Part shown: positions 1 through 7,663 of the stretch, one piece after another
Numbering within the stretch: position 1 is the first letter of the stretch
Layout of the letters: each line of letters opens with the position of its first letter
Assembly: GCA_025356765.1 (NCBI GenBank)
Contig: JANXRO010000121.1
Location: 1 to 16,094 of the forward strand
Length of the DNA: 16,094 nt
Source: Hyphomicrobiales bacterium
Lineage (GTDB): Bacteria > Pseudomonadota > Alphaproteobacteria > Rhizobiales > Aestuariivirgaceae
Reading direction: 5' to 3'
The notes under the pieces: model-generated
What the model saw: only the letters and a program-made list of their open reading frames with translations
The model's database searches: none
Told to the model about the DNA's origin: nothing
Made by a program: the position numbers and the translations under genes

Positions 1-1
1 C

Positions 2-268
2 GATGCGGAAGCATATTATGCATTCGTATTGGCAGCTGATTTCAAAATTGATGATCACTGGACTTGGAACATTGTGAATGCCCGCTATCGCAATGCATTT
101 GATACGACTTGGATAACGCCAAAGGTTTCAACCGGCATCACTTACAAGTTTGACAGCACCAACGCAATTTACGCCAATGTTGGCTATGCTTGGAAAGATG
201 CAGGCGATGGCAAGGGCCTATTGGGCGATAAGTGGAATGTTGTGCTTGGCTATAAGTTGAGCTTCTAA
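2..268 (+). CDS. Outer-membrane beta-barrel protein, C-terminal fragment
   Basis: This is the 3' end of a gene whose start lies before the window; the frame is open from base 2. About 88 residues are visible. They alternate polar and hydrophobic/aromatic residues in strand-like blocks (TWNIVNARYRNAF, STGITYKF, AIYANVGYAW, WNVVLGYKLSF), and the protein ends in Phe. A C-terminal aromatic residue in the last amphipathic strand is the known recognition signal for the BAM outer-membrane assembly machinery, so a porin-like or small OmpA/OmpW-like barrel is likely. The exact family cannot be settled from this fragment. A structured region and a rho-independent terminator follow the stop codon. Confidence 0.6.
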   Translation, partial: DAEAYYAFVLAADFKIDDHWTWNIVNARYRNAFDTTWITPKVSTGITYKFDSTNAIYANVGYAWKDAGDGKGLLGDKWNVVLGYKLSF

Positions 269-290
269 GATCAATTCCGCGTTATTATTC

Positions 291-413
291 GTTGCCAACT
301 GCCCAGAGGGCACTGGCGACGAACCCGGTAGGGGTTACTGAAGCCACAGTGCGTAGATCCTGTTGGCAAAAATGCGTACACCAATTTTTCGCCCGCAGTT
401 CAGCGGGTTTTTT
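291..413 (+). ncRNA. Candidate structured small RNA or 3' UTR RNA
   Basis: Starting 23 bp after the barrel-protein stop, TTGCCAAC (292-299) pairs perfectly with GTTGGCAA (362-369), closing a domain of about 78 nt. Inside it are TGCCC-AGA-GGGCA (300-312), AACCC (322-326) with GGGTT (332-336), and CTGGC (313-317), which can pair with GCCACAG (343-349) around that second hairpin. The domain is followed by an unpaired A/T-rich linker and a rho-independent terminator (392-413). This looks like a multi-branched RNA with its own terminator, either a stand-alone sRNA or one processed from the 3' UTR of the upstream mRNA. I do not recognise it as SRP RNA, 6S RNA, tmRNA or a known riboswitch. The helices are read directly; function is unknown. 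Confidence 0.4.
392..413 (+). terminator. Rho-independent terminator
   Basis: CCCGC (392-396) and GCGGG (403-407) form a GC-rich stem around the loop AGTTCA, followed directly by six T (408-413). It would end transcription of the upstream barrel-protein gene and of the structured RNA. Confidence 0.8.
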
Positions 414-695
414 GGTAAGGGGCGTTCATTCTAGAGGTGTTGATTTGTGTCAACACCGCCTTTTCGGGTGCGCCAAAACTCTGCATCATTCAGATCAATC
501 AATGGGAAAAATCAGCGCGATACGCTTTCTCTTCCGTAGAACAACAGTCATTAAAATGATCTCGGGGAATAGCTCATCGGTGAGTAAGAAAATTGATCTG
601 GGATATAAAATTGTTGCACGACAAAGCACGGGCAAAAGCCGGATCTGAGCATTCGGCATAAATGCACGTGACGCTAAATTCGTTTTACAACTGAC
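414..695. other. Intergenic stretch upstream of the FNR gene
   Basis: Apart from the 436-464 dyad, no gene-like reading frame was recognised here: the open frames on both strands give compositions unlike proteins and have no ribosome binding site. The stretch must carry the promoter of the FNR-type gene. A half FNR site (TTGAT, 593-597) with a poor second half is present, but no convincing -35/-10 pair was found. Confidence 0.5.
436..464 (+). terminator. Second hairpin, possible backup terminator containing an FNR-like box
   Basis: GGTGTTGA (436-443) and TCAACACC (450-457) form a perfect 8-bp dyad with a 6-nt loop, followed by GCC and four T. It resembles a weak or backup terminator. Its core also reads TTGAT-TTGT-GTCAA (440-453), one base off the FNR consensus TTGAT-N4-ATCAA. 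No -10-like hexamer lies at the spacing used by the other FNR promoters in this window, so the terminator reading is preferred. Confidence 0.4.
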
Positions 696-1505
696 GTGAT
701 GGATCATAGCATAACAAAGCATATCATTAACCACCCAAAAGAAATGGATGTCGTAAACTTGAACCCTGAAACCAGAGAGCGGCTTGATATTCATAATTCG
801 GAACTTCCGATTTTGTGTCAAGCATGTGAGGCAAGGCATAAGGGTATTTGCGGTGTATTGACTGCCGAGCAACTTGTGCGTCTGAGTAAACACACAACAA
901 AACACATGATTGGCGCTGAGCAACAGATCGCTTTTCAAGGTGAAACCGTAGCGCGGTATGCGAATATACTGCGGGGCGTCGTAAAACTTTCAAAATCAAC
1001 GGCCGATGGCCGCCAGCAGATTGTTGGCTTGCAATTTGCTCCCGATTTTATGGGCCGGCCTTTCAGCAAAGAAAATGACTTCGCTGTCGAGGCTGCAACG
1101 GATGTCAAAATCTGTTCATTTCCACGGGCCATATTAGATGAGTTCATATCCCGCGCGCCTGATTTGGAGCACCGTCTTCATTTGCAAGCATTGCGAGAAC
1201 TTGATGAATCGCGTGAATGGATGTTAACGTTGGGACGCAAAACCGCAGCAGAAAGAGTGGCAAGCTTTTTATATTTCATTGCAGTTCATGCTGACCCCGA
1301 AGCCACAAGCAACGAACGCAAGTTCGAAATTCCCCTGAAGCGCAGCGACATTGCCGATTTTCTTGGCCTGACAATTGAGACTGTCAGCCGCCAAATTACA
1401 AAATTGCGACAAACCGGAATCGTTCACATCTCCAACAATCGAACTGTTGAAATTCCAGACTTAATTAAATTGCGCGCTATGATAGAAGTGAATTTTTTAG
1501 ATTAG
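696..1505 (+). CDS. fnrL: FNR/FnrL-type oxygen-sensing transcriptional regulator
   Basis: A 269-residue CRP/FNR-family regulator. In this family an oxygen-labile [4Fe-4S] cluster drives dimerisation and binding to TTGAT-N4-ATCAA. Cluster ligands are visible as C41, C44 and C52 (C-x2-C-x7-C, the spacing of rhizobial FnrN and FnrL) plus C140 in the sensor barrel. A cyclic-nucleotide-binding-like barrel spans about 60-170. The C-terminal helix-turn-helix carries E228, S231 and R232 in ETVSRQ, the FNR-type recognition helix. Three sites of exactly this specificity stand before neighbouring operons, so it is very likely their activator. A later start at Met17 is possible and would keep all ligands. 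It ends 4 bp inside the convergent hemerythrin gene. FnrN is an equally good name. Confidence 0.9.
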   Translation: MMDHSITKHIINHPKEMDVVNLNPETRERLDIHNSELPILCQACEARHKGICGVLTAEQLVRLSKHTTKHMIGAEQQIAFQGETVARYANILRGVVKLSKSTADGRQQIVGLQFAPDFMGRPFSKENDFAVEAATDVKICSFPRAILDEFISRAPDLEHRLHLQALRELDESREWMLTLGRKTAAERVASFLYFIAVHADPEATSNERKFEIPLKRSDIADFLGLTIETVSRQITKLRQTGIVHISNNRTVEIPDLIKLRAMIEVNFLD

Positions 1506-2008
1506 CGTTGCATCGTCAGTTTTGTATAATTGGTTTCAATCAAAGGCAAAATATGTTCCCTTTCAAGCGATATGTGCCTACGGACGTTTTCGAAAAAACC
1601 CCTTAACATCCAGCCCAAACTTTCGGCTTGGCTGCGATCAAGATTTCTAATCTCACCCGCAAAAGCCCCACAGATGTCTGCCGCATAATCCTCATCACTT
1701 ACGTGTTCTGCGCGTAGCCGCTTGATTGTTTGCATCAATTCGAATTGAAAATGCTTGGACTTGCCTAAAAACGGGAAAAGTTGGCTTTCCTCAAATTGGT
1801 GAGCCCGCACGATTAATGGCAGAAGCGTTTGGCCAACGCGATGACACACTTGCACGTCAACGTTTCCGGGAAGAGAATCGGCGATGGCTTCAAGCACATC
1901 GCAAATGGACTGTTGCTGTTCAAGATGGTGGACAAAGGTTTGCACCAACAGAGATTGCGCTTTGTCGGCAGCATTGCGATCGCCATGTTCTTTTTGGTTC
2001 TCGACCAT
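1502..2008 (-). CDS. Hemerythrin-like (HHE) cation-binding protein
   Basis: A 168-residue, all-helical cytoplasmic protein with the hemerythrin ligand pattern: H28; H70-x3-E74 (HQFEE); H102-x3-E106; H145-x3-E149 (HISLE), with H152 nearby. Hemerythrin domains hold a non-haem di-iron centre that binds O2 or NO; relatives such as RIC/YtfE/DnrN act in NO stress and iron-sulfur repair. It lacks the N-terminal domain seen in ScdA/YtfE proteins. It converges on the FNR gene (4-bp overlap at the stops) and diverges from ccoN, sharing the FNR box at 2086-2099. A role in O2 or NO buffering during microaerobic growth is inferred from this setting. The family call is firm; the precise role is not. Confidence 0.8.
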   Translation of the reverse strand: MVENQKEHGDRNAADKAQSLLVQTFVHHLEQQQSICDVLEAIADSLPGNVDVQVCHRVGQTLLPLIVRAHQFEESQLFPFLGKSKHFQFELMQTIKRLRAEHVSDEDYAADICGAFAGEIRNLDRSQAESLGWMLRGFFENVRRHISLEREHILPLIETNYTKLTMQR

Positions 2009-2057
2009 TCACAATCATTTCGATGCAGCAACCAGCCCGACTTGCCATCTATCAGAG

Positions 2058-2127
2058 GATTTCGCCGCAAATCAGATCGTCGTCATTGATCTAGATCAAT
2101 GCCGCACCAGGCGGGAGCTGCGAAATC
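2058..2127. promoter_or_regulatory. Divergent promoter region with perfect FNR box
   Basis: TTGATCTAGATCAA (2086-2099) is a perfect FNR palindrome, centred at 2092.5. If it acts as a class II site at -41.5, ccoN transcription would start near 2134. A longer dyad is centred on exactly the same point: GATTTCGCCGC (2058-2068) on the left mirrors GCTGCGAAATC (2117-2127) on the right at 10 of 11 positions. This places the hexamer GAAATC 29.5 bp from the box centre in both directions, at the -10 position for the hemerythrin gene and for ccoN alike. GAAATC is a weak -10 by the sigma-70 consensus. Confidence 0.75.
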
Positions 2128-2184
2128 GATCCGGCCAAGGTATTCGGTCGGCATGTTTTAAAATTTGCAAACAAAGGGTTTTCC

Positions 2185-3807
2185 ATGAGGTACGCAGGGT
2201 CGGCGATCATCGTTGCATTTGGAGCATTGTTGGCACTTTTGGCGGCGGCGGTCGGGCAAGACGAAGCCTTTCGAGCACACATGTGGATTGCGTTTGCAAC
2301 GCTTGGCATTGGCGCGATTTTTCTGATGCGGCGCGTTCAGTTTGCCAGCCCCGGCCACCCTTTACCCATTGAAGATACCTCAGGATTTTTGGATGGAGTG
2401 GTGCGTTATGGTGTTATTGCTTCGCTGTTTTGGGGGATAGCCGGATTTTTGGTGGGCATCATCATCGCCTCTGAATTGGCGTGGCCCTTGCTCAATTTGG
2501 AACCCTATTTCAATTTTGGGCGGTTGCGGCCTTTACACACGTCCGCTGTTATTTTTGCTTTTGGCGGCAATGCTTTGATGGCCACGTCGTTTTATGTGGT
2601 GCAACGAACAACACGTGCGCGTCTTTGGGGCGGCAATCTCGCTTGGTTTGTGTTCTGGGGATATAATTTCTTTATCGTTATGGCCGGCACTGGATATTTG
2701 CTCGGCATCACGCAGGGCCGCGAATATGCCGAGCCTGAATGGTATGTGGACATTTGGTTGACCATTGTTTGGGTGTGTTACCTTTTGGTTTTTCTGGGCA
2801 CACTTGTCAAACGCAAAGAGCCTCATATTTACGTGGCCAACTGGTTCTATCTCTCGTTCATTGTCACTGTTGCCATGTTGCACTTGGTCAACAATATTGC
2901 GGTTCCCGTTTCATTTTTAGGTTCGAAAAGTTATTCAGCATTTTCCGGTGTGCAAGATGCGCTGGTGCAATGGTGGTATGGCCACAATGCCGTAGGCTTT
3001 TTTCTCACCGCAGGCTTTCTGGGCATGATGTATTATTTTGTGCCCAAGCAAGCGGGCCGTCCGATTTATTCTTATCGCCTTTCCATCATCCATTTCTGGG
3101 CGCTGATATTTCTCTATATTTGGGCGGGCCCTCATCATCTGCATTACACAGCTCTGCCTGATTGGGCACAAACGCTCGGCATGGTGTTTTCTGTGATGTT
3201 GTGGATGCCTTCATGGGGCGGCATGATCAATGGTCTGATGACGTTATCAGGTGCTTGGGACAAGCTGCGCACTGATCCCATCTTGCGCATGTTTGTTTTA
3301 TCTCTGGCCTTTTACGGCATGTCGACCTTTGAGGGGCCGCTCATGTCCATCAAGACGGTGAACTCGCTCAGCCACTATACCGATTGGACGATTGGCCATG
3401 TGCATTCGGGTGCCCTTGGTTGGGTGGGCATGGTGTCTTTTGGTGCCATCTATCACCTTGTGCCAAAACTATGGAACCGCACTCAGCTTTATAGTTTGCG
3501 CATGGTCAATTGGCATTTCTGGTTGGCCACACTGGGCATTGTCGTTTACGCCTCGGTCATGTGGGTATCAGGCATCATGCAAGGCTTGATGTGGCGCGAA
3601 TATAACGATCAAGGCTTTCTGGTTTATTCCTTCGCTGAAACCGTTGCGGCTATGCACCCCTATTACGTGATGCGCACATTTGGTGGCGTGCTTTATCTCT
3701 CTGGCGCTTTGGTGATGGTTTTCAACGTTTATAAAACCATCAAGGGCGACATTCGCGATGAAATTCCCATGGGTGCTGAAGCTCCCGCTTTGCAGCCAGC
3801 CGAATAA
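2185..3807 (+). CDS. ccoN: cbb3-type cytochrome c oxidase subunit I
   Basis: The 540-residue catalytic subunit of the high-affinity cbb3 oxidase, which reduces O2 to water at the low-spin haem b, haem b3 and CuB centres and pumps protons across the inner membrane. About 12-14 membrane helices are apparent. Visible ligands are H118 (RPLHTS, low-spin haem), H267 (WYGHNAVG) with H317/H318 (PHHLHY) for CuB, and H405/H407 (GHVHSG) for haem b3 and haem b. An extra N-terminal helix pair precedes the core, as is common in alphaproteobacteria, and supports the ATG at 2185. The preceding AAAGGG (2173-2178) is a modest ribosome binding site. It is the first gene of ccoNOQP and lies 86 bp downstream of the perfect FNR box. 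Confidence 0.97.
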   Translation: MRYAGSAIIVAFGALLALLAAAVGQDEAFRAHMWIAFATLGIGAIFLMRRVQFASPGHPLPIEDTSGFLDGVVRYGVIASLFWGIAGFLVGIIIASELAWPLLNLEPYFNFGRLRPLHTSAVIFAFGGNALMATSFYVVQRTTRARLWGGNLAWFVFWGYNFFIVMAGTGYLLGITQGREYAEPEWYVDIWLTIVWVCYLLVFLGTLVKRKEPHIYVANWFYLSFIVTVAMLHLVNNIAVPVSFLGSKSYSAFSGVQDALVQWWYGHNAVGFFLTAGFLGMMYYFVPKQAGRPIYSYRLSIIHFWALIFLYIWAGPHHLHYTALPDWAQTLGMVFSVMLWMPSWGGMINGLMTLSGAWDKLRTDPILRMFVLSLAFYGMSTFEGPLMSIKTVNSLSHYTDWTIGHVHSGALGWVGMVSFGAIYHLVPKLWNRTQLYSLRMVNWHFWLATLGIVVYASVMWVSGIMQGLMWREYNDQGFLVYSFAETVAAMHPYYVMRTFGGVLYLSGALVMVFNVYKTIKGDIRDEIPMGAEAPALQPAE

Positions 3808-3818
3808 GGAGCGCCCGC

Positions 3819-4568
3819 ATGTCTTCGCCCATCACAAATTCCATTCTCAATAAGCATCAGAAAATTGAACGCAATGTTTCGATCCTGCTGGTGCTTTCGC
3901 TTCTGGTTGTCACCATCGGCGGAATTGTTGAAGTTGCGCCTCTTTTCTGGATTGAGAACACCATTGAAAAGGTTGATGGCATGCGGCCTTACACGCCTTT
4001 AGAACTTGCCGGCCGTGATATTTATGTTCGCGAAGGGTGTTATCTCTGTCACAGCCAGATGATCCGCCCCTTCCGTGATGAGGTTGAACGCTATGGCCAT
4101 TATTCATTGGCGGCTGAGTCTATGTATGACCACCCGTTCCAATGGGGATCAAAACGCACAGGTCCAGATTTGGCGCGCGTGGGCGGCAAATATTCCAATG
4201 ATTGGCATGTGCAACATCTCACCGATCCCCGCTCGGTGGTGCCAGAATCTGTGATGCCCCCCTATTCCTTCCTTGCCGACAAAGATCTCGATACCAAGGC
4301 CATTGGCGCGCACCTGATTGCCAACAGTCGTGTTGGTGTTCCCTACACCAAAGATATGATTGCCACGGCCGAGGCGGATATGAAAACGCAGGCCGACGCC
4401 GCAGCCGACTCAAAAGATTTTTTGAAGCGCTATCCCAAAACCACAGTGGGTGACTTTGACGGAAATCCAAATCGCTTAACCGAGATGGATGCCTTGGTTG
4501 CCTATCTGCAAATGTTGGGAACACTGGTTGATTTCTCTGCCTACAATCCAACCCAAGATGATCGCTGA
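3819..4568 (+). CDS. ccoO: cbb3-type cytochrome c oxidase subunit II, monohaem
   Basis: A 249-residue membrane-anchored cytochrome c subunit. One N-terminal membrane helix (about 19-40) anchors a periplasmic domain with a single haem c motif, C74-YL-C77-H78, followed by the SQMIRPFRDE block typical of CcoO. A Met in SVMPPYSF is the likely sixth ligand. It passes electrons from CcoP to CcoN. It sits 11 bp after ccoN with a clear AAGGAG ribosome binding site and is followed 11 bp later by ccoQ. Length and motif order match the family. Confidence 0.97.
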   Translation: MSSPITNSILNKHQKIERNVSILLVLSLLVVTIGGIVEVAPLFWIENTIEKVDGMRPYTPLELAGRDIYVREGCYLCHSQMIRPFRDEVERYGHYSLAAESMYDHPFQWGSKRTGPDLARVGGKYSNDWHVQHLTDPRSVVPESVMPPYSFLADKDLDTKAIGAHLIANSRVGVPYTKDMIATAEADMKTQADAAADSKDFLKRYPKTTVGDFDGNPNRLTEMDALVAYLQMLGTLVDFSAYNPTQDDR

Positions 4569-4579
4569 GGAAAGTGGCC

Positions 4580-4735
4580 ATGCAATTTGATTACACTGTT
4601 CTTCGAGAAATTGCCGATAGCTGGGGCTTGCTGCTTATGTTTTTGTTTTTCCTCGGCGCAATTCTCTGGGCGCTGCGGCCCAACGCACAGCAAGTTCACG
4701 ATGAAGCAGCATCCATTCCCTTCCGAGAAGATTAA
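4580..4735 (+). CDS. ccoQ: cbb3-type oxidase small subunit CcoQ
   Basis: A 51-residue reading frame fills the gap between ccoO and ccoP. It starts MQFDYTVLREIADSW, continues with one membrane helix rich in Leu and Phe (about 16-33), and ends in a polar, acidic tail finishing FRED. CcoQ/FixQ proteins have this size, a single helix and this position, and they stabilise the assembled oxidase. GAGGAAAG precedes the ATG, and ccoP starts 3 bp after the stop. Confidence 0.92.
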   Translation: MQFDYTVLREIADSWGLLLMFLFFLGAILWALRPNAQQVHDEAASIPFRED

Positions 4736-4738
4736 ACC

Positions 4739-5611
4739 ATGGCGAACCTGAATGAAGTTGATGAACTCTCTGGCGTTGAAACTACTGGCCATGAATGGGA
4801 TGGCATCAAAGAATTGAACAATCCGCTACCCCGCTGGTGGCTTTGGACATTCTATCTCTGCATCCTGTTTGCGATTGGTTATGTGATTGCCTATCCGGCT
4901 TTTCCGGGCCTTCACGGCGCTTCAAAAGGTTTGCTGGGTTGGTCTTCGCGGGCAGATATTCGTCAAGAGCTTTCGGCTGCCGAACAAGCCAATTCCGAAA
5001 TCGTCGCAAAAATTCGAGCCGCCAAAATTACTGATATTTTGGCAAATGAAAAGCTTCGCACGTTTGCCGTAGCAGCGGGCGCATCAACATTTAAAGTGCG
5101 CTGCGCCACATGCCATGGTTCGGGAGCTCAAGGCAGCCCGGGCTTTCCAAACCTTAATGACAACTCTTGGCTTTGGGGCGGCAAGCCCGAAGATATTTTG
5201 CAAACAATCACACATGGCATTCGCGATGCGTCAGACAAGGATGCACGCACTTCACAGATGCCAGCGTTTGGCCATGACAAATTATTGACGAGTGATCAAA
5301 TTCTAGCCGTTGCCAATTATGTGCGCCAAATTTCCAAACAAGATGCAGACACTGCACTTGCCGCAACAGGTGCCAAGATTTTCACTGACAATTGCGCTGC
5401 CTGCCATGGTGACAAAGGCGAAGGTAAACGGGAAGTGGGTGCACCACAGTTGAACGATGCCATTTGGCTTTACAAAGGTGACCTGAACGCCATCATCCAA
5501 CAGATCAATAATCCGCGCCAAGGGGTTATGCCCGCGTGGGGCAGCCGCTTGGGCGATGTTACCGTTAAAGAATTGGCTGCCTACATCCATTCTTTGGGCG
5601 GCGGCGAATAG
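4739..5611 (+). CDS. ccoP: cbb3-type cytochrome c oxidase subunit III, dihaem
   Basis: A 290-residue membrane-anchored dihaem cytochrome c, the entry point for electrons from soluble cytochrome c. Order: a cytoplasmic N-terminal segment, one membrane helix (about 33-53), then two cytochrome c domains with C122-AT-C125-H126 and C219-AA-C222-H223. Met ligands are likely in SQMPAFG and GVMPAWG. Size and domain order match CcoP/FixP. It lies 3 bp after ccoQ and 3 bp before the GTG of ccoG. The small class I cytochrome at 10685 is a candidate donor. Confidence 0.97.
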   Translation: MANLNEVDELSGVETTGHEWDGIKELNNPLPRWWLWTFYLCILFAIGYVIAYPAFPGLHGASKGLLGWSSRADIRQELSAAEQANSEIVAKIRAAKITDILANEKLRTFAVAAGASTFKVRCATCHGSGAQGSPGFPNLNDNSWLWGGKPEDILQTITHGIRDASDKDARTSQMPAFGHDKLLTSDQILAVANYVRQISKQDADTALAATGAKIFTDNCAACHGDKGEGKREVGAPQLNDAIWLYKGDLNAIIQQINNPRQGVMPAWGSRLGDVTVKELAAYIHSLGGGE

Positions 5612-5614
5612 TCG

Positions 5615-7180
5615 GTGGCAACCACAACCATCATAGAACGACAAGACGTTAAGGCCATCAACACGGGTGCCAAAGCGGCAGGTGCACCACTCTATAAAAC
5701 CCGCACGAAGATTTTTCCTAAACGCGCCGACGGAGCGTTTCGTCGGCTAAAATGGCTGATCATGCTGGTGACATTGGCCATCTATTATATAACACCATGG
5801 CTGCGCTGGGATCGTGGTGCCTATGCACCAAACCAAGCTGTGCTTGTGGACATGGCGCATCGACGGTTTTATTTTTTCTTTATTGAAATTTGGCCGCAGG
5901 AATTTTTCTATGTCGCAGGCTTGTTGGTTATGGCCGGCGTGGGGCTGTTCTTGGTAACATCTGTGGTTGGGCGCGCTTGGTGTGGTTACACCTGCCCGCA
6001 GACAGTGTGGACAGATCTGTTCATCGCTGTTGAACGTTTTTTCGAAGGCGATCGTAATGCGCGCATGAAGTTAGATGCTGCAGCGTGGAGCTTTCATAAA
6101 ATTATCTTGCGCGTCATCAAACATGCCACCTGGATTTTAATCGCGGTTGCAACAGGCGGCGCGTGGATATTTTATTTTGCTGATGCACCAACTCTTTTGA
6201 AAAGCTTTATCACTGGGCAAGCGCCTTTTATCGCTTATGGCACAGTGGCCGTATTAACAGCGACAACCTATGTTTTTGGCGGGTTAATGCGTGAGCAGGT
6301 CTGCATCTACATGTGCCCGTGGCCGCGCATTCAAGCCGCGATGCTGGATGAAGACTCGCTGGTTGTTACCTATAATGATTGGCGCGGTGAGCCACGCAGC
6401 CACGGTTCTAAAAAAGCACTTGCTCAAGGTTTAGAGATTGGCGATTGTGTGGATTGCAATGCTTGCGTTGCAGTGTGCCCCACAGGAATAGATATCAGAG
6501 ACGGGCAACAGCTTGAGTGCATCACCTGTGCGCTTTGCATTGACGCGTGTGATTCAGTCATGGAAAAAATTGGCAAGCCCACTGGATTGATCTCATATTC
6601 AACGTTGCACGACTATAATCACAATCTCGTGCTGGCAAAAAATCCGACAAGCGGTGTTATTGCGCCCCACCGCATTCGCGACGCATCGGGTGAATTTATT
6701 TCCGGCATACGTCATTTTGACTGGCGTATTTTCTTTCGTTTGCGCACGTTGATCTATCTCGGCATGTGGGGCCTCATCGGTATTGCCATGCTTTACATGT
6801 TGATGACGCGGGACCGCCTGCAACTCAACGTGTTGCATGATCGCAATCCGATTTCCGTGAAACTATCGGATGGTTCCATTCGCAATGGCTATACAATCAA
6901 GTTGCTCAACATGGTGCCAGAACCGCGTGTGATTACACTTTCCATTGATGGTTTGCCGGGCGCGCAGATGGCCGTTGCTGAAATGCCCGAAGTGCAAGGT
7001 AGAAGTGCTGATATTTCGGTTGATCCAGATAAGCTGCGCTCGCTGCATGTGTTTGTAACACAATCGGCACAAATGACCACTGTTGGAAAAGTGCCGTTTA
7101 AAATCACTGCCCATGACAAGCAATCATCAGAACAAGCCACCTATGCCGCACAGTTTGATGTGCCGGGAGCAAAACCATGA
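5615..7180 (+). CDS. ccoG: cbb3 oxidase assembly ferredoxin-like protein CcoG
   Basis: A 521-residue membrane protein (also called FixG or RdxA) required for cbb3 oxidase maturation; the known role of the family is reduction of Cu(II) to Cu(I) for the CuB site. Several membrane helices flank the CGYTCPQTVW and CIYMCPWPR blocks. Two [4Fe-4S] motifs follow: C278-x2-C281-x2-C284-x3-C288-P and C302-x2-C305-x2-C308-x3-C312. An Ig-like periplasmic domain forms the C-terminus. A GTG start at 5615 is chosen because it lies 3 bp after ccoP and gives the full family length; the next in-frame ATG would remove the first conserved segment. The stop overlaps the ccoH start by 4 bp. Confidence 0.95.
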   Translation: MATTTIIERQDVKAINTGAKAAGAPLYKTRTKIFPKRADGAFRRLKWLIMLVTLAIYYITPWLRWDRGAYAPNQAVLVDMAHRRFYFFFIEIWPQEFFYVAGLLVMAGVGLFLVTSVVGRAWCGYTCPQTVWTDLFIAVERFFEGDRNARMKLDAAAWSFHKIILRVIKHATWILIAVATGGAWIFYFADAPTLLKSFITGQAPFIAYGTVAVLTATTYVFGGLMREQVCIYMCPWPRIQAAMLDEDSLVVTYNDWRGEPRSHGSKKALAQGLEIGDCVDCNACVAVCPTGIDIRDGQQLECITCALCIDACDSVMEKIGKPTGLISYSTLHDYNHNLVLAKNPTSGVIAPHRIRDASGEFISGIRHFDWRIFFRLRTLIYLGMWGLIGIAMLYMLMTRDRLQLNVLHDRNPISVKLSDGSIRNGYTIKLLNMVPEPRVITLSIDGLPGAQMAVAEMPEVQGRSADISVDPDKLRSLHVFVTQSAQMTTVGKVPFKITAHDKQSSEQATYAAQFDVPGAKP

Positions 7181-7662
7181 AACTTCTCGCCCCACCCAAG
7201 TCGCTCACGGGCAGGCACATGTTGGCTATGTTCGTGAGTTTCTTCGGCGTGGTGGTTGCTGTTAATTTTTATATGGCATTCATGGCTGTTCACAGTTGGA
7301 CGGGATTGGTGGTTGAAAACTCCTATGTCGCCAGCCAGAAATTCAACGGTGATGTTACGGTGCTGAGGAAATCAGCGGCCTTGGGAATTGCCCACCACCT
7401 GCATCTGGAGAATGGCAAACTGCAACTGAAACTAAGCTACGCAGATGGCAAACCGGTGGATGCGAATGATGTTCAAATCTCATTCGAAAGGCCAGTGAAT
7501 GCTTCTCGTGCACAGGCTCTCACAGCCACACGCGCATCAGCGGGGCAATATGAGGCAGCCGCCCTGTTGAGCAATGGCATTTGGAACGGTGAACTTTCGG
7601 CAAAATTGAATGGAGACATTCTCTGGCGTCAACCATTTCGACTCATTGTAACGGGTCAATGA
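7177..7662 (+). CDS. ccoH: cbb3 oxidase assembly protein CcoH (FixH family)
   Basis: A 161-residue protein with one N-terminal membrane helix (about 14-35) and a periplasmic beta-rich domain containing the conserved SYVASQKFN-type segment just after the helix. FixH/CcoH proteins are needed for stable assembly of the cbb3 complex and bind its early subcomplexes. The ATGA overlap with ccoG suggests translational coupling. Length and position between ccoG and ccoI are standard. Confidence 0.92.
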   Translation: MKLLAPPKSLTGRHMLAMFVSFFGVVVAVNFYMAFMAVHSWTGLVVENSYVASQKFNGDVTVLRKSAALGIAHHLHLENGKLQLKLSYADGKPVDANDVQISFERPVNASRAQALTATRASAGQYEAAALLSNGIWNGELSAKLNGDILWRQPFRLIVTGQ

Positions 7663-7663
7663 G

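Noticed and set aside
291..413. Cobalamin riboswitch or SRP RNA
   Set aside because: GAAGCCAC and a closing helix gave a faint likeness, but the B12-box, the SRP GGAA/GGAG core and a downstream target gene are all absent.
593..606. FNR box upstream of the FNR gene
   Set aside because: Only the left half (TTGAT) matches; the right half GATAT differs too much and no -10 is placed correctly.
495..938. 147-codon frame on the minus strand before and inside the FNR gene
   Set aside because: Composition is unlike a protein, there is no ribosome binding site, and it runs antisense into a clear gene.
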